Shown one piece after another: positions 44,168 through 53,401 of a DNA stretch of 64,000 bases. The DNA lies in assembly GCF_001528665.1 (NCBI RefSeq), contig NZ_BBYJ01000025.1, positions 1 through 64,000 on the forward strand, given 5' to 3'. Made by a program: the position numbers and the translations under genes. Each line of letters begins with the position of its first letter. Positions within the stretch are counted from its first letter, which is position 1. The stretch is from Microtetraspora malaysiensis (lineage in GTDB: Bacteria; Actinomycetota; Actinomycetes; Streptosporangiales; Streptosporangiaceae). The notes below the pieces were generated by a model, which was not told the DNA's origin, searched no databases, and saw nothing but the letters and a program-made list of their open reading frames with translations.

Positions 44168-44973
44168 GCGGCGGCTCCCCGGGTGAGCAGGTACCACCCG
44201 GAGCGGGTGAACCCGGCGATCCGGTAGCCGTCGGCGAGCGCGCCGCCCAGCGCGTCGCCGAGGGCGGTCCGCCAGCGCCTGGCCGCGCCGGGGTCGTCCG
44301 CGCGTAGCCGCTCGACGTCCGGCGGGGTGGCGCAGCGCAGCGACGGCGCGCCCCCGCCGGCGCGTACGGCCCCGGCCTCGTCGAGGATCGCCACGGCGGC
44401 GGGCGCGGTGACGGGAGGCGCCGCGGCGGACGCGATACCGGACGCGATGCCGGACGCGGGGACGGGCCAGGTGACGAGGAGCCGGTCGGAGACGTCGCCG
44501 TCGTTGATGCCGTCGCTCAGCGGGCCGTAGAAGTCGGGCAGGTACTCGACGGCGGCCGCCCCGAGCCGGGTCAGGTTGAAGTAGGCGTTGCGGCGGACCA
44601 GCGGGTCGAAGGTCCAGGTGATGGCGGTCAGGCCGCGTTCGGCCGCCCAGGCGCGCTGGTGTCGCTTGAGCGCCAGGCCGACGCCTCGCCCCTGCGCCTC
44701 CCGGGCCACTCCGGCGATGTGGGAGTGCAGGGTGCCGCCGGCGGCGAGGAACCCGGCGGCGACCCCCACCAGCTCGTCGTCGAGGAAGGCGCCGCCGACG
44801 TAGCCGCCGGTGTGGGCCAGGGCGCACATCATGTCCAGGGCGAGGGGCGCGTCGTCGCCGGGCCGGGTGCCCCAGGTCCGGCGCAGCAGCCGGTCGGCCC
44901 GCTGGAGGTCGGAGGTGGGGTGCAGGGACAGGAGGCGTACCCCGGCCGGGGCCGGGGCGAGGAGTTCGACCAT
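44164..44973 (-). CDS. GNAT N-acyltransferase (COG3375-like)
   Basis: About 269 residues. LHSHIAGVAREAQGRGVGLA (acetyl-CoA loop RGVGLALK), RAWAAERGLTAITWTFDPLV and RRNAYFNLTRLGAAAVEYLP then FYGPLSDGINDGDVSDRLLV are those of the COG3375 acyltransferases. Relatives linked to N-acylamino acid racemases acylate D-amino acids, letting the racemase invert them. It is coupled to the racemase by a GTGA overlap. The start is uncertain; two in-frame ATGs lie within 30 bases and none has an ideal ribosome site. Confidence 0.83.
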   Translation of the reverse strand: MVELLAPAPAGVRLLSLHPTSDLQRADRLLRRTWGTRPGDDAPLALDMMCALAHTGGYVGGAFLDDELVGVAAGFLAAGGTLHSHIAGVAREAQGRGVGLALKRHQRAWAAERGLTAITWTFDPLVRRNAYFNLTRLGAAAVEYLPDFYGPLSDGINDGDVSDRLLVTWPVPASGIASGIASAAAPPVTAPAAVAILDEAGAVRAGGGAPSLRCATPPDVERLRADDPGAARRWRTALGDALGGALADGYRIAGFTRSGWYLLTRGAAA

Positions 44974-45028
44974 GCTCCACAGCATCCCGCCGGGGGAGCG
45001 CACGCCGCGTTGGCGCGGACGCCGAATT

Positions 45029-46597
45029 TCACCCGGCCGGATTTGTGGCGCCGCTCAGCCGTAGCTGGAGTGCCAGGACCAGGCGGATGTCCGGATCGTC
45101 CAGGTCGATCAGCTCGCCGATCCGGCGCAGCCGGTAGCGCAGCGTGTTCGGGTGCAGGGAGAGCAGTTCCGCGGCCTTGGGCACGTCGTAGTGCGCGGCC
45201 AGCCATACCCGCAGGCTGCGCACGTAGTCGGTGCCGTGCCGGCCGTCGTGCTCGGCGACCGGCCGCAGCGGCTCGCCGTACAGCGAGGGCCGGGCCCGCA
45301 TGGAGGTGTCGACGTCCATCAGGAGCAGCGCGGCCGACAGCTCCTCGTGGTGGCCGACCTCGGCGTCGGCGAAGGGCCCGCACAGCGCGCGCAGCGCCTC
45401 CTCGGCCTGGCGGGCGCTCGTGGGGGCCGAGGCGACCGAGGGAACGGTCCGGCCGATACCCGCGCGCCAGCGCCCGCCGAGCCGGTCGGCGACCCTGGCC
45501 AGGGTGTCGGCGGTGATCCGGCGCAGCAGCGGGGCCGCCGAGTCCGTGGCGACGATCGCGTAGGCGCGGCCGTCGACCGCTCCGGCCGCCGCCCGCATCC
45601 GGTACGCGGCGTACGCGGTGCGCAGCAGGTCGCCGGTGTGGGTCGCGGCGAAGGCGTCGGCCGGGCGGGCGTGCGGGCCGACCGTCACCACGGTCACCGG
45701 CTCGTCGGGGAGCAGGCCGAAGGACGTGGCCAGTTCCCTGACCGGGCCGATGCCGCGCAGCAGCCGGTCCAGGCACTCGTCGCGGCGACGGCGCGCCTCG
45801 TCGGCGGCCAGGTTGATCCTGGCCAGGTGGGGCGCGGCGGCGCGGGCCGCCTCCGCGAGCACGTCCGCGGCGTCGGGCGTGAGCGGCTTCTCCGCCTGGA
45901 CCGCCCAGATCGTGCCGAGCGCCTCGCCGTGCGCGCGGATCGCGATGGCCAGCCGGGGATAGAACTCGCGCGGCTCGTAGCTCCACACCGCGTCCTCGGC
46001 GCGCAGCACCGCGGCGTACTCCTCGGTGTTGGTCGGGTGCGCGGGCACCCTGCGGCCGAGGATGCCCTCCCTGCGCAGGTCGTCGATCGGCTGGTCCTCG
46101 ACCGTGGAGTACGCGAGGACCCGCATGGCGAGGTCCTCGATCGCCACGGCGCCGCCCACCCGGATCGCCACCTGGTTGGCCAGCGCGAACAGATCGGCCG
46201 CCCAGGCGTCGCCCAGGTTCTCGGCGGGGGCCACCACCGCGAGCAGCGCGTCGATGAGCGTGTAGAGCTGCCCCCAGGACAGGTCGGGGGCGGCGGCCAG
46301 CAGCGCCGTTCCGGCGGCGCGGGCCGCCTCGGCCAGCGGCTCGGGGTCGCAGGTGCCCGGCTTGACGATCACGACCGCGACCCCCGCCTCGCCGGCGCGG
46401 GCCAGCACCTCGGCGGACGGCCGCCCGGCCACCAGCAGCACCGCGCCGTCGAGGCCGGTCATCGGCTCCTCGGGGTCGTAGATGACCGGCGTCCCGACCA
46501 GCAGCTCCCGCCCGCGCGGCAGGGCGAGCGCCCGCACCACCTCGGCGCCCAGGCTGTCCAGCAGCACCCCGAGGGTGACCCGCCCGCGTGCGGTCAC
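45029..46597 (-). CDS. PucR-family transcriptional regulator
   Basis: 522 residues. VTLGVLLDSLGAEVVRALAL and LDGAVLLVAGRPSAEVLARA form a PucR-like N-terminal sensory domain, a GGDEF-like/CdaR middle follows, and the C-terminal helix-turn-helix is HYDVPKAAELLSLHPNTLRY then RLRRIGELIDLDDPDIRLVL. It is translationally coupled to the deacylase gene (GTG overlapping TGA), so it is likely the local regulator of the D-amino acid cluster. Confidence 0.87.
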   Translation of the reverse strand: MTARGRVTLGVLLDSLGAEVVRALALPRGRELLVGTPVIYDPEEPMTGLDGAVLLVAGRPSAEVLARAGEAGVAVVIVKPGTCDPEPLAEAARAAGTALLAAAPDLSWGQLYTLIDALLAVVAPAENLGDAWAADLFALANQVAIRVGGAVAIEDLAMRVLAYSTVEDQPIDDLRREGILGRRVPAHPTNTEEYAAVLRAEDAVWSYEPREFYPRLAIAIRAHGEALGTIWAVQAEKPLTPDAADVLAEAARAAAPHLARINLAADEARRRRDECLDRLLRGIGPVRELATSFGLLPDEPVTVVTVGPHARPADAFAATHTGDLLRTAYAAYRMRAAAGAVDGRAYAIVATDSAAPLLRRITADTLARVADRLGGRWRAGIGRTVPSVASAPTSARQAEEALRALCGPFADAEVGHHEELSAALLLMDVDTSMRARPSLYGEPLRPVAEHDGRHGTDYVRSLRVWLAAHYDVPKAAELLSLHPNTLRYRLRRIGELIDLDDPDIRLVLALQLRLSGATNPAG

Positions 46598-48138
46598 GGG
46601 GCGCCCCGCCGCAGCACCGTGCCGTGCCTGCCCCCGGTGAACTCGCCGTCGGCGATCACCTGGTGCCCGGCGAGGAAGACGTGCCGTACGCCGGTGGGGC
46701 GCGTGTCGGGTGTCTCGTACGTGCCGGGGTGGCCGATGGCGGCCGGGTCGAAGACGCAGACGTCGGCGACGGCGCCGGGGCCGAGCCAGCCGCGGTCGGC
46801 GAGCCCGAACTGGGCCGCCACGGCCGAGCTGACCTTGCGGATCGCCTCGGCCATCGGCACGACCTTCCGCTCCCGGACGTACGTCCCGAGGAAGGTGGGG
46901 AACGTGCCGAACGTGCGGGGGTGGTTGGGGCCGACCGGAGGGCCGCTGTCGGAGCCGATGGAGACCAGCGGGTCCGCCATGATCGCGGTCACGTCGTCGT
47001 CGTGCATGGTGTGGAAGACCCCGGCCGCGTGCGGGTCGGCGCGCAGCAGGTCGCACAGGGCGTCCCACGGATCGCCGGGCAGGTCGGCCAGCCGCCTGCC
47101 GGCGACGTCGGGGTCGGTGTGGGTGAGAATCTGCACGTCGGCCGGGTGCAGCTCGCGCCAGAGGCCGACTCCGATGGCGGTTGCCGGGTCCTGCGCCAGC
47201 GCGCGGAGCGCGGCCCGCTCGGCCGGGTCGGCGAGCCGGGCCCGCAGCGCGTCCTCGCCGCCCTCGCAGGCGCGCGGGGGCAGCACGGCGACCAGGCCGG
47301 TGCCGAAGGCCCGGTACGGATAGACGTCGGCGCGCACGTCCAGGCCCGCCCGGCGGGCGGCGGCGAGCTTGGCCAGCAGCATGGCCGAGGAGCCGTGGAC
47401 GGCCCGGCCCGACGCCTTGCAGTGCGAGACCTGCAGCCGCACGCCGGCCCGGGTGGCGACCGCGATCGCCTCGTCCAGCGCGTCGGCCAGGCCCTCGCTC
47501 TCGTTGCGCATGTGCGTCGCGTACGGCAGGTTCCACCGCCGGGCGACCAGCGCGAGCGCGACCAGCTCGGCCGCGTCGGCGTACGCGCCGGGGACGTACT
47601 CCAGGCCGCTGGACAGGCCGGCCGCGCCGGCCGCGAACGACTCGGCGGCGAGGGCGCACATGCGGTCCAGCGCCTTCGGGCCGGGTGCGGCCTCCATCCC
47701 GCCCGCGGCGAGCCGCAGCGTGTTGTGCCCGACCAGCACGGCCAGGTTGTTGCTGGGCCCGGCCGCCTGGGCCGCGTCGAGGTACGCGCCGAAGGTGGTG
47801 AACGCCTCCCCGGCCAGCACGGCGGGCATGAAGCCGGCGGTGTCGGGGTTGGCCGGGCCGCAGGAGAAGCCGCAGTTGCCGATGATCTCGGTGGTGACGC
47901 CCTGGTAGAGCTTGAACGGCTGGGGCTCGGTGAGGAAGGGCACGGTGTCGGAGTGGCTGTGCGGATCGACGAACCCCGGTGCGACCACCAGCCCGGAGAT
48001 GTCGATCACCCGGCGGGCGGCCCCGAGGTCGCGCCCGACTGCGGTGACCCGGCCATCGTCGATCGCGACGTCGGCCTCGCGGGCGGGGCCGCCGAACCCG
48101 TCATGGACGGTTCCGTGGCGGAGGAGCAGGTCGTGCAT
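46594..48138 (-). CDS. N-acyl-D-amino acid deacylase (D-aminoacylase)
   Basis: 514 residues. PGFVDPHSHSD gives His60 and His62, and IGNCGFSCGP the metal-bridging Cys89 of D-aminoacylases; ATHMRNESEGLADALDEAI, VSHCKASG and VSIGSDSGPPVGPNHPRTFG carry the remaining metal and catalytic residues. It cuts N-acyl-D-amino acids to free D-amino acids in the cytoplasm. ATG with AAAGGAAG nine bases upstream. Between a peptide ABC transporter and the PucR-GNAT-racemase genes. Confidence 0.9.
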   Translation of the reverse strand: MHDLLLRHGTVHDGFGGPAREADVAIDDGRVTAVGRDLGAARRVIDISGLVVAPGFVDPHSHSDTVPFLTEPQPFKLYQGVTTEIIGNCGFSCGPANPDTAGFMPAVLAGEAFTTFGAYLDAAQAAGPSNNLAVLVGHNTLRLAAGGMEAAPGPKALDRMCALAAESFAAGAAGLSSGLEYVPGAYADAAELVALALVARRWNLPYATHMRNESEGLADALDEAIAVATRAGVRLQVSHCKASGRAVHGSSAMLLAKLAAARRAGLDVRADVYPYRAFGTGLVAVLPPRACEGGEDALRARLADPAERAALRALAQDPATAIGVGLWRELHPADVQILTHTDPDVAGRRLADLPGDPWDALCDLLRADPHAAGVFHTMHDDDVTAIMADPLVSIGSDSGPPVGPNHPRTFGTFPTFLGTYVRERKVVPMAEAIRKVSSAVAAQFGLADRGWLGPGAVADVCVFDPAAIGHPGTYETPDTRPTGVRHVFLAGHQVIADGEFTGGRHGTVLRRGAP

Positions 48139-48238
48139 GAGACAAGGCTTCCTTTCCTGACACTTCGGCCACTATCGACCAAAGTATGGAAATAGGGCGA
48201 CAAAAGCAGGTCGTTCGGGGCGGCCGGAACGGCGGCCG

Positions 48239-49966
48239 TCACGGGGTCGGCGGGACCGAGGCGAGGAGCCTGCGGGTGTAGTCGTGGGCCGGGGCGTCCA
48301 GGACCCGGGCGGTCTCGCCCGACTCGACGACCTCGCCCCGGAACAGCACCACGGTCCGATCGGCGATCTGCCGGACGACGGCCAGATCGTGGGTGATGAA
48401 CAGCAGCGCGGTGCCCAGCTCCCGGCGGATCGTGCGCAGCAGCTCCAGCACGTGCGCCTGAACGGACACGTCCAGCGAGGCCGTCGGCTCGTCGCAGATG
48501 AGCAGGGCGGGCCGGACGGCCAGCGCCCTGGCGATGGCGACCCGCTGCCGCTCGCCGCCCGACAGCGCCCGAGGACGGCGGGACGCGTACGCGGTGGGCA
48601 GCCCGACCAGGTCGAGCAGCTCGGCCACCGACGGCCGTCCCTCCGCCCTGCCCTGCGCGGCCGCCTCGGCGAGCGTCGCCCCCACCGTCAGCGCGGGGTT
48701 GAGCGAGGTCGAGGGGTCCTGGAACACGCACTGCACCAGCCGGTGCGCCCCCTCTCGCCGCGCCGCCCGCGCGCCCGGCGTCACGTCCAGCCCGGCCAGC
48801 TCGACGCGGCCCCCGTCCGGGGTCGCCAGGCCGAGGACGCAGCGGGCCAGCGTCGTCTTGCCCGAGCCGGACTCGCCGACGACGCCGACGCTCTCTCCCG
48901 CGCCGACATCGAGGGAGACCCCGCCGAGGGCGACATGCCCGCCGTACCTCTTACGCAGCTCCTCGACCCGCAGCAGCGTCCCGCCCGCCGGGGCCGCGTC
49001 CGGCGCGAGGGCCGGCGGCGCCGTACGGGGGCGGGGGCGGACCTCGTACAGGCAGGCCGTGCGCCTGCCGGGGGAGAGCTCGCGCAGCGGCGGGCGGGCC
49101 TGCCCGCACTCGGGCTCGGCCTGGCCGCACCTGGCCGCGAACGCGCACACGTCCGTCACGTCCTCGGCGTGCGGCACGGAGCCGGGGACGGCCTCCAGCC
49201 GCGGCAGCGTCACGGTCACCGAGGGGAGCGCGGCCAGCAACCCAGACGTGTACGGGTGGGCGGGCGCCCCGGCCACACCGGAGCCGGGCCCGCTCTCGAC
49301 GATCCGCCCCGCGTACATGACGGAGACCCGGTCGCACAGCTCGAACGCGACGCGCAGGTCGTGGGTGATCAGCAGCACGCCCATCCCGCGTGCCCGCTGC
49401 ACGCCGCGCAGCAGCATGAGGATCTCGTGCTGGGTGGTCGCGTCCAGGGCGGTGGTCGGCTCGTCGGCGATGAGCAGCTCGGGGTCACGGGCGAGCGCCG
49501 CCGCCAGCGCGACCCGCTGCCGCATCCCGCCGGAGAGCTGGAAGGGGTGGCGGCCCGCCACCGAGGGGTCGGCGATGCCCACCTCGGCGAGCCGCCGGAG
49601 CACCTCCGCGCGCCGGGCCGCGCGCGGCAGCCGCGGCAGGGACTCGGCGACGTGCGCGCCCGCGGTGCGCAGGGGGTTGAGCATCGCGAAGGGGTCCTGC
49701 ATGAGGAGCGCCACCTGCGAGCCGCGCACCGACCGCAGCAGGCGCTCGCGGGCGCCGAGCAGTTCGCGGCCGGACAGGGTGACGGATCCGGTCGCGGTCA
49801 GCCCCTTCGGCAGCAGGCCCGCGACGGCGCGGGCGGTCAGGGACTTGCCGCTGCCCGACTCGCCGACCAGGCCGACGGTCTCACCTCGGGAGACGTTCAG
49901 ATCTACGCCGTCCACGATCAGGTGGCGGCCGGTGACGGTCAGGCCGCCGACGTCCAGCAGGGTCAC
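48239..49966 (-). CDS. Fused double ATPase subunit of a peptide ABC transporter (DppD-DppF type)
   Basis: 575 residues with two complete ATP-binding domains. Domain one: GLVGESGSGKSLTARAVAGL, QLSGGMRQRVALAAALARDP, LLIADEPTTALD. Domain two, from about residue 335: GVVGESGSGKTTLARCVLGL, ALSGGERQRVAIARALAVRP, LLICDEPTASLD. Between them is the oligopeptide-type C-terminal region with cysteines (VCAFAARCGQAEPECGQARP). It powers uptake of peptides, here perhaps peptides containing D-amino acids. GTG start overlaps the permease stop by four bases. Confidence 0.9.
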   Translation of the reverse strand: MTLLDVGGLTVTGRHLIVDGVDLNVSRGETVGLVGESGSGKSLTARAVAGLLPKGLTATGSVTLSGRELLGARERLLRSVRGSQVALLMQDPFAMLNPLRTAGAHVAESLPRLPRAARRAEVLRRLAEVGIADPSVAGRHPFQLSGGMRQRVALAAALARDPELLIADEPTTALDATTQHEILMLLRGVQRARGMGVLLITHDLRVAFELCDRVSVMYAGRIVESGPGSGVAGAPAHPYTSGLLAALPSVTVTLPRLEAVPGSVPHAEDVTDVCAFAARCGQAEPECGQARPPLRELSPGRRTACLYEVRPRPRTAPPALAPDAAPAGGTLLRVEELRKRYGGHVALGGVSLDVGAGESVGVVGESGSGKTTLARCVLGLATPDGGRVELAGLDVTPGARAARREGAHRLVQCVFQDPSTSLNPALTVGATLAEAAAQGRAEGRPSVAELLDLVGLPTAYASRRPRALSGGERQRVAIARALAVRPALLICDEPTASLDVSVQAHVLELLRTIRRELGTALLFITHDLAVVRQIADRTVVLFRGEVVESGETARVLDAPAHDYTRRLLASVPPTP

Positions 49967-50757
49967 CGGGCGCCTCCCTCGGACAGGGTCTCGAACAGCC
50001 GGTCGCCCAGCAGGGTGGCGGCGGTCGCGACCAGGGTGATCAGGATGACCGGGGCGAGCGCCGCCCACGGATTGAGGTCGAGCAGGCCGCGGTTCTCCTC
50101 GACCATCAGCCCCCAGTCGGGGGTGCCCGCGGGGAGCCCGATGCCGAGGAACGACAGCCCGGCCAGGGAGACCAGCGCGGCGACGAAGCTGAGCAGGGCG
50201 TTCGCGACGACCGTCGGGGCGAGGTTGGGCAGCAGGTGGCGGAACATGACCCGCGCCGGGCGCAGCCCCAGCGTCCTGGCCGCCTCGGCGTAGGCCAGCC
50301 CGCGCTGCGCCAGTGTCAGACTGCGGATCACCCGGATGTCGCCGGGGGTGAACAGCACGGCCATCGCCAGGACGGCCCAGCCGTACCCGCCGCCGAGCAC
50401 GCCGACCACCACGATCAGCACCAGCATCCCGGGCATCGCGATGGCCAGGTCGATGATCCGCATCATGAGCGCGTCCACCCAGCCGAGCCGGTAGCCGGCG
50501 AGCAGGCCGAGCGAGGTGCTGAGCGCGGTCGTGCCCAGCGCGACGAGGACGGGCCAGAACAGCGCCGACCCGGCGCCGGCCAGCAGCCGCGAGAGCACGT
50601 CCCGGCCCAGGTCGTCGGTGCCCAGCCAGTGCGCGGCGCTCGGACCGGCCGCGCCGAGCGCGAGGTCCTGCGCCGCCGGGTCGTACGGCGCCAGCCAGGA
50701 GCCGGCGACGGCGGCGACGGCCGCCAGCGCGAGCACGGTGACCAGGGCGCCCCTCAC
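49963..50757 (-). CDS. Peptide ABC transporter permease (DppC type)
   Basis: 264 residues, five to six membrane segments. WLGTDDLGRDVLSRLLAGA near residue 45 is the DppC signature, and EAARTLGLRPARVMFRHLLP is the EAA loop contacting the ATPase. GLSFLGIGLPAGTPDWGLMV follows. GTG start overlaps the other permease stop (GTGA), ending with GTGA into the ATPase gene. Confidence 0.9.
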   Translation of the reverse strand: MRGALVTVLALAAVAAVAGSWLAPYDPAAQDLALGAAGPSAAHWLGTDDLGRDVLSRLLAGAGSALFWPVLVALGTTALSTSLGLLAGYRLGWVDALMMRIIDLAIAMPGMLVLIVVVGVLGGGYGWAVLAMAVLFTPGDIRVIRSLTLAQRGLAYAEAARTLGLRPARVMFRHLLPNLAPTVVANALLSFVAALVSLAGLSFLGIGLPAGTPDWGLMVEENRGLLDLNPWAALAPVILITLVATAATLLGDRLFETLSEGGAR

Positions 50758-51710
50758 GACGTCACCGCGCCGTGCCGCACCCGGGGGTCCACCGCGAGAT
50801 AGGCCAGGTCGATGAGCAGGTTCACCGCGACCACGATCGCGCCGCCCAGCAGGACCAGCGCCTGCACGACCGGGATGTCCTTCTGCCCGATGGCGCCGAT
50901 GAGCAGCGCGCCGAGCCCGTGCAGGCCGAACGCCTGCTCCACGAACAGCGACCCGGTCAGGTTGGCGGCCAGCAGCAGCCCGCCGACGGTCAGCACGGGC
51001 AGGGCGGCGTTGCGCAGCGCGTACCCGAGCCAGATCCGGCGGCGGGGAAGGCCGCGCGCCCGCGCGAACGTCAGGAAGTCCTGCCCGGCGAGGTCCAGCG
51101 CCGCCGCCCGCATCTGCCGTACCACCATCGCGGTCTGCGCCCCGGCCAGCGCGATGGCGGGCAGGGTGAGGTGGACGATCCGGTCCAGCGGCGTCTCGCC
51201 CGCGCCGAAGACGGGGAACCAGCCGAGCGCGACCGCGAAGCCGTACAGCAGGAGGATGCTCAGCGCGAACGGCGGGATGGCGAGCGTGACCAGCGCGGCC
51301 AGCGTGATGCCCTGGTCCAGTGCGCCGCCGCGCCGCATCGCGGCGACCAGGCCGAGCGGGACGCCGACGGCGACGGTGAGCAGCAGGGCGTAGCCGGCCA
51401 GGCTCGCGGTGACCGGCATCCGGTCGGCGATGACGTCCGTCACCGGCTCCCGGGAGTAGATGGAGACGCCGAAGTCGCCGCGTACGGCGTCGCCGAGCCA
51501 GCGCGCGTAGCGCACCGGGAACGGGTCGTCGAGGTGGTACTCGGCCCGGATCGCGGCCCGGGTCTCGGCCGTCGAGGGACGGCTGCCGAGCAGCACCTGC
51601 TCCGGGCCGCCGGGCGAGGCGGCGAGCAGGCCGAAGGTGAGCGCCGAGAGCACGCCGAGCAGGACCAGGGCGGCCGCCAGGCGGCGGGCGAGGAGGGTCA
51701 GGACCGCCAT
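50754..51710 (-). CDS. Peptide ABC transporter permease (DppB type)
   Basis: 318 residues. GLLAASPGGPEQVLLGSRPS and AIRAEYHLDDPFPVRYARWL are the DppB-type N-terminal features, and FARARGLPRRRIWLGYALRN is the EAA loop. About six membrane segments. ATG lies one base from the binding-protein stop. Confidence 0.9.
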   Translation of the reverse strand: MAVLTLLARRLAAALVLLGVLSALTFGLLAASPGGPEQVLLGSRPSTAETRAAIRAEYHLDDPFPVRYARWLGDAVRGDFGVSIYSREPVTDVIADRMPVTASLAGYALLLTVAVGVPLGLVAAMRRGGALDQGITLAALVTLAIPPFALSILLLYGFAVALGWFPVFGAGETPLDRIVHLTLPAIALAGAQTAMVVRQMRAAALDLAGQDFLTFARARGLPRRRIWLGYALRNAALPVLTVGGLLLAANLTGSLFVEQAFGLHGLGALLIGAIGQKDIPVVQALVLLGGAIVVAVNLLIDLAYLAVDPRVRHGAVTS

Positions 51711-51711
51711 G

Positions 51712-53274
51712 TCAGCTCCCGGACGCGGGACGGACGAGGGTGAGGTAGTTGAACCTCCAGGTGCCGAAGGTCGCGGTGAACCGGTCGCTCAGCGCCACCG
51801 CGTTGTCGGTGTAGAACAGCGGGACGTACGGCACCTGCTCGGCGATCTCGGTGAGCAGCCCGGTCAACTGGGTCTTCCTGGCCTCCCCGGTGGCCGAGGC
51901 GAACGTGTCCAGCCGCGCGTCCAGGTCGGCCGAGCCGTACCCGGAGAAGTTGAAGCCCTGCGGCTCGGCCGCGCCCCGGCTGATCATGTCGGGCAGGACC
52001 TCGATCGGGTCCGGCGTGCCGTAGGCGAGGTCCACGTACTGGATGGCGAGCCGGTCGTGGGCCATCATCCTCGCCATGTATTTGTCGCCGGGGTTCGGCT
52101 CCAGGACGATCTTGATGCCGATCTTCGCGAGGTCGGCGGCGACGGCCTGCATGGCGGTCGCGCTGTCCCCGCCCGTCGCGTACGGCACGCTCAGCGTGAA
52201 CCCGTCCGGATAGGCGGACTTGGCGAGCTCGGCCTTGGCGGCGGCCAGGTCCAGCGGCTGGTCGGGGAAGGCGGGGACGGCGTCGCCGTAGACGGCGGTG
52301 AGCTGGGGGTGCGGCAGCATCGCCGTCGCGGGGCCGCCGTGGCCCGCGGTCATCAGGTTGGTGAGGGCCGCCCGGTCCACCGCGTGGGCGATCGCCCGCC
52401 GTACGTGCACGTCCTTGAGCGGGCCGGCGCCGACGGCCATGGACAGGTAGGCGATGTTGTTGCTCGGATAGAAGAACGTGGTGACGCCGGGCAGGCCCGT
52501 CCACTTGCGGGCGTCGCGGGCGTTCAGGCCGTCGGTCCCGTCCACCTCGCCCGACCTGACGGCCATCCGGAGCGTCTCGGCGTCGGTGATGCTCTTGATC
52601 TCTATCCGGCGCAGCGCGGGCTTGGGCCCCCAGTAGGCGTCGTTGCGCTCCAGCACGGTGCCCGAGGTGAGGGAGAACTTCGCGACCTTGAAGGGGCCGG
52701 TGCCGATCGTGCCGACCTCGGGGCTGCCCAGATCCTTGGGGTGGGCCTCGGCGAGCTTGCGCGGCACGACCTGCCAGGCGACGGCCGCGACGGCGAGGAA
52801 CGCCGGGTTGGGCCGGTTCAGGGTGACCCTGACCTTGTCGGCGCCGACGGCCTCGACCTTCTTCACCGTGGTGAAGTAGCTGGCGGCCTGGGAGGCGACG
52901 GCCGGGTCCAGGTGGCGGCGCAGGGAGTAGGCGGCGTCGTCGGCGGTGAGCGCGCTGCCGTCGGTGAACTTCACCCCTTCGCGAAGGGTGAACTCGTAGC
53001 TGGCGGGATCGGGCTGGGTCCACGACGCGGCGAGGGCGGGGGCCGGCACGCCCCGGTCGTCGAGGGTGACCATGGTGTCCAGCACCGCCATCTGGATGGT
53101 CGTCGACGCGCCGTTGAAGCCGTGTGCGATGTCCAGGCTGTTCGGCGCGGCGCCGGACGCCCAGACCAGGGTGTCACGGCCCGCGCCGCCCGATTTCTGG
53201 GCGGAGCCGGCGCAGGCCGTGACGGACAGGAAGAGCAGGGCCGCCGCGGCGGCCCTCATGGTCGGCGATGTCAT
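51712..53274 (-). CDS. Peptide ABC transporter substrate-binding lipoprotein (SBP family 5)
   Basis: 520 residues. Signal with lipobox LSVTAC (Cys21). YEFTLREGVKFTDGSALTAD then DAAYSLRR is the family 5 signature, and FKVAKFSLTSGTVLERNDAY, VRRAIAHAVDRAAL and QVPYVPLFYTDNAVALSD follow. It binds peptides outside the cell for the two permeases and the fused ATPase. ATG with GAGGTGATC, a near-perfect ribosome binding site. First gene of the transporter operon; the D-aminopeptidase-like gene lies 127 bases upstream on the same strand. Confidence 0.91.
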   Translation of the reverse strand: MTSPTMRAAAAALLFLSVTACAGSAQKSGGAGRDTLVWASGAAPNSLDIAHGFNGASTTIQMAVLDTMVTLDDRGVPAPALAASWTQPDPASYEFTLREGVKFTDGSALTADDAAYSLRRHLDPAVASQAASYFTTVKKVEAVGADKVRVTLNRPNPAFLAVAAVAWQVVPRKLAEAHPKDLGSPEVGTIGTGPFKVAKFSLTSGTVLERNDAYWGPKPALRRIEIKSITDAETLRMAVRSGEVDGTDGLNARDARKWTGLPGVTTFFYPSNNIAYLSMAVGAGPLKDVHVRRAIAHAVDRAALTNLMTAGHGGPATAMLPHPQLTAVYGDAVPAFPDQPLDLAAAKAELAKSAYPDGFTLSVPYATGGDSATAMQAVAADLAKIGIKIVLEPNPGDKYMARMMAHDRLAIQYVDLAYGTPDPIEVLPDMISRGAAEPQGFNFSGYGSADLDARLDTFASATGEARKTQLTGLLTEIAEQVPYVPLFYTDNAVALSDRFTATFGTWRFNYLTLVRPASGS

Positions 53275-53401
53275 GTGATCACCTCGGGGGGAGAGCGGGA
53301 TAGTCGGACGCTAGAAGCCGTACGTCCCGCGTTCACTGACGCCGCAGCCAAAACCGGCCGCCCCGCGCTCGTCCTCCAGGCCAATCGCCGATCGCCGGCC
53401 C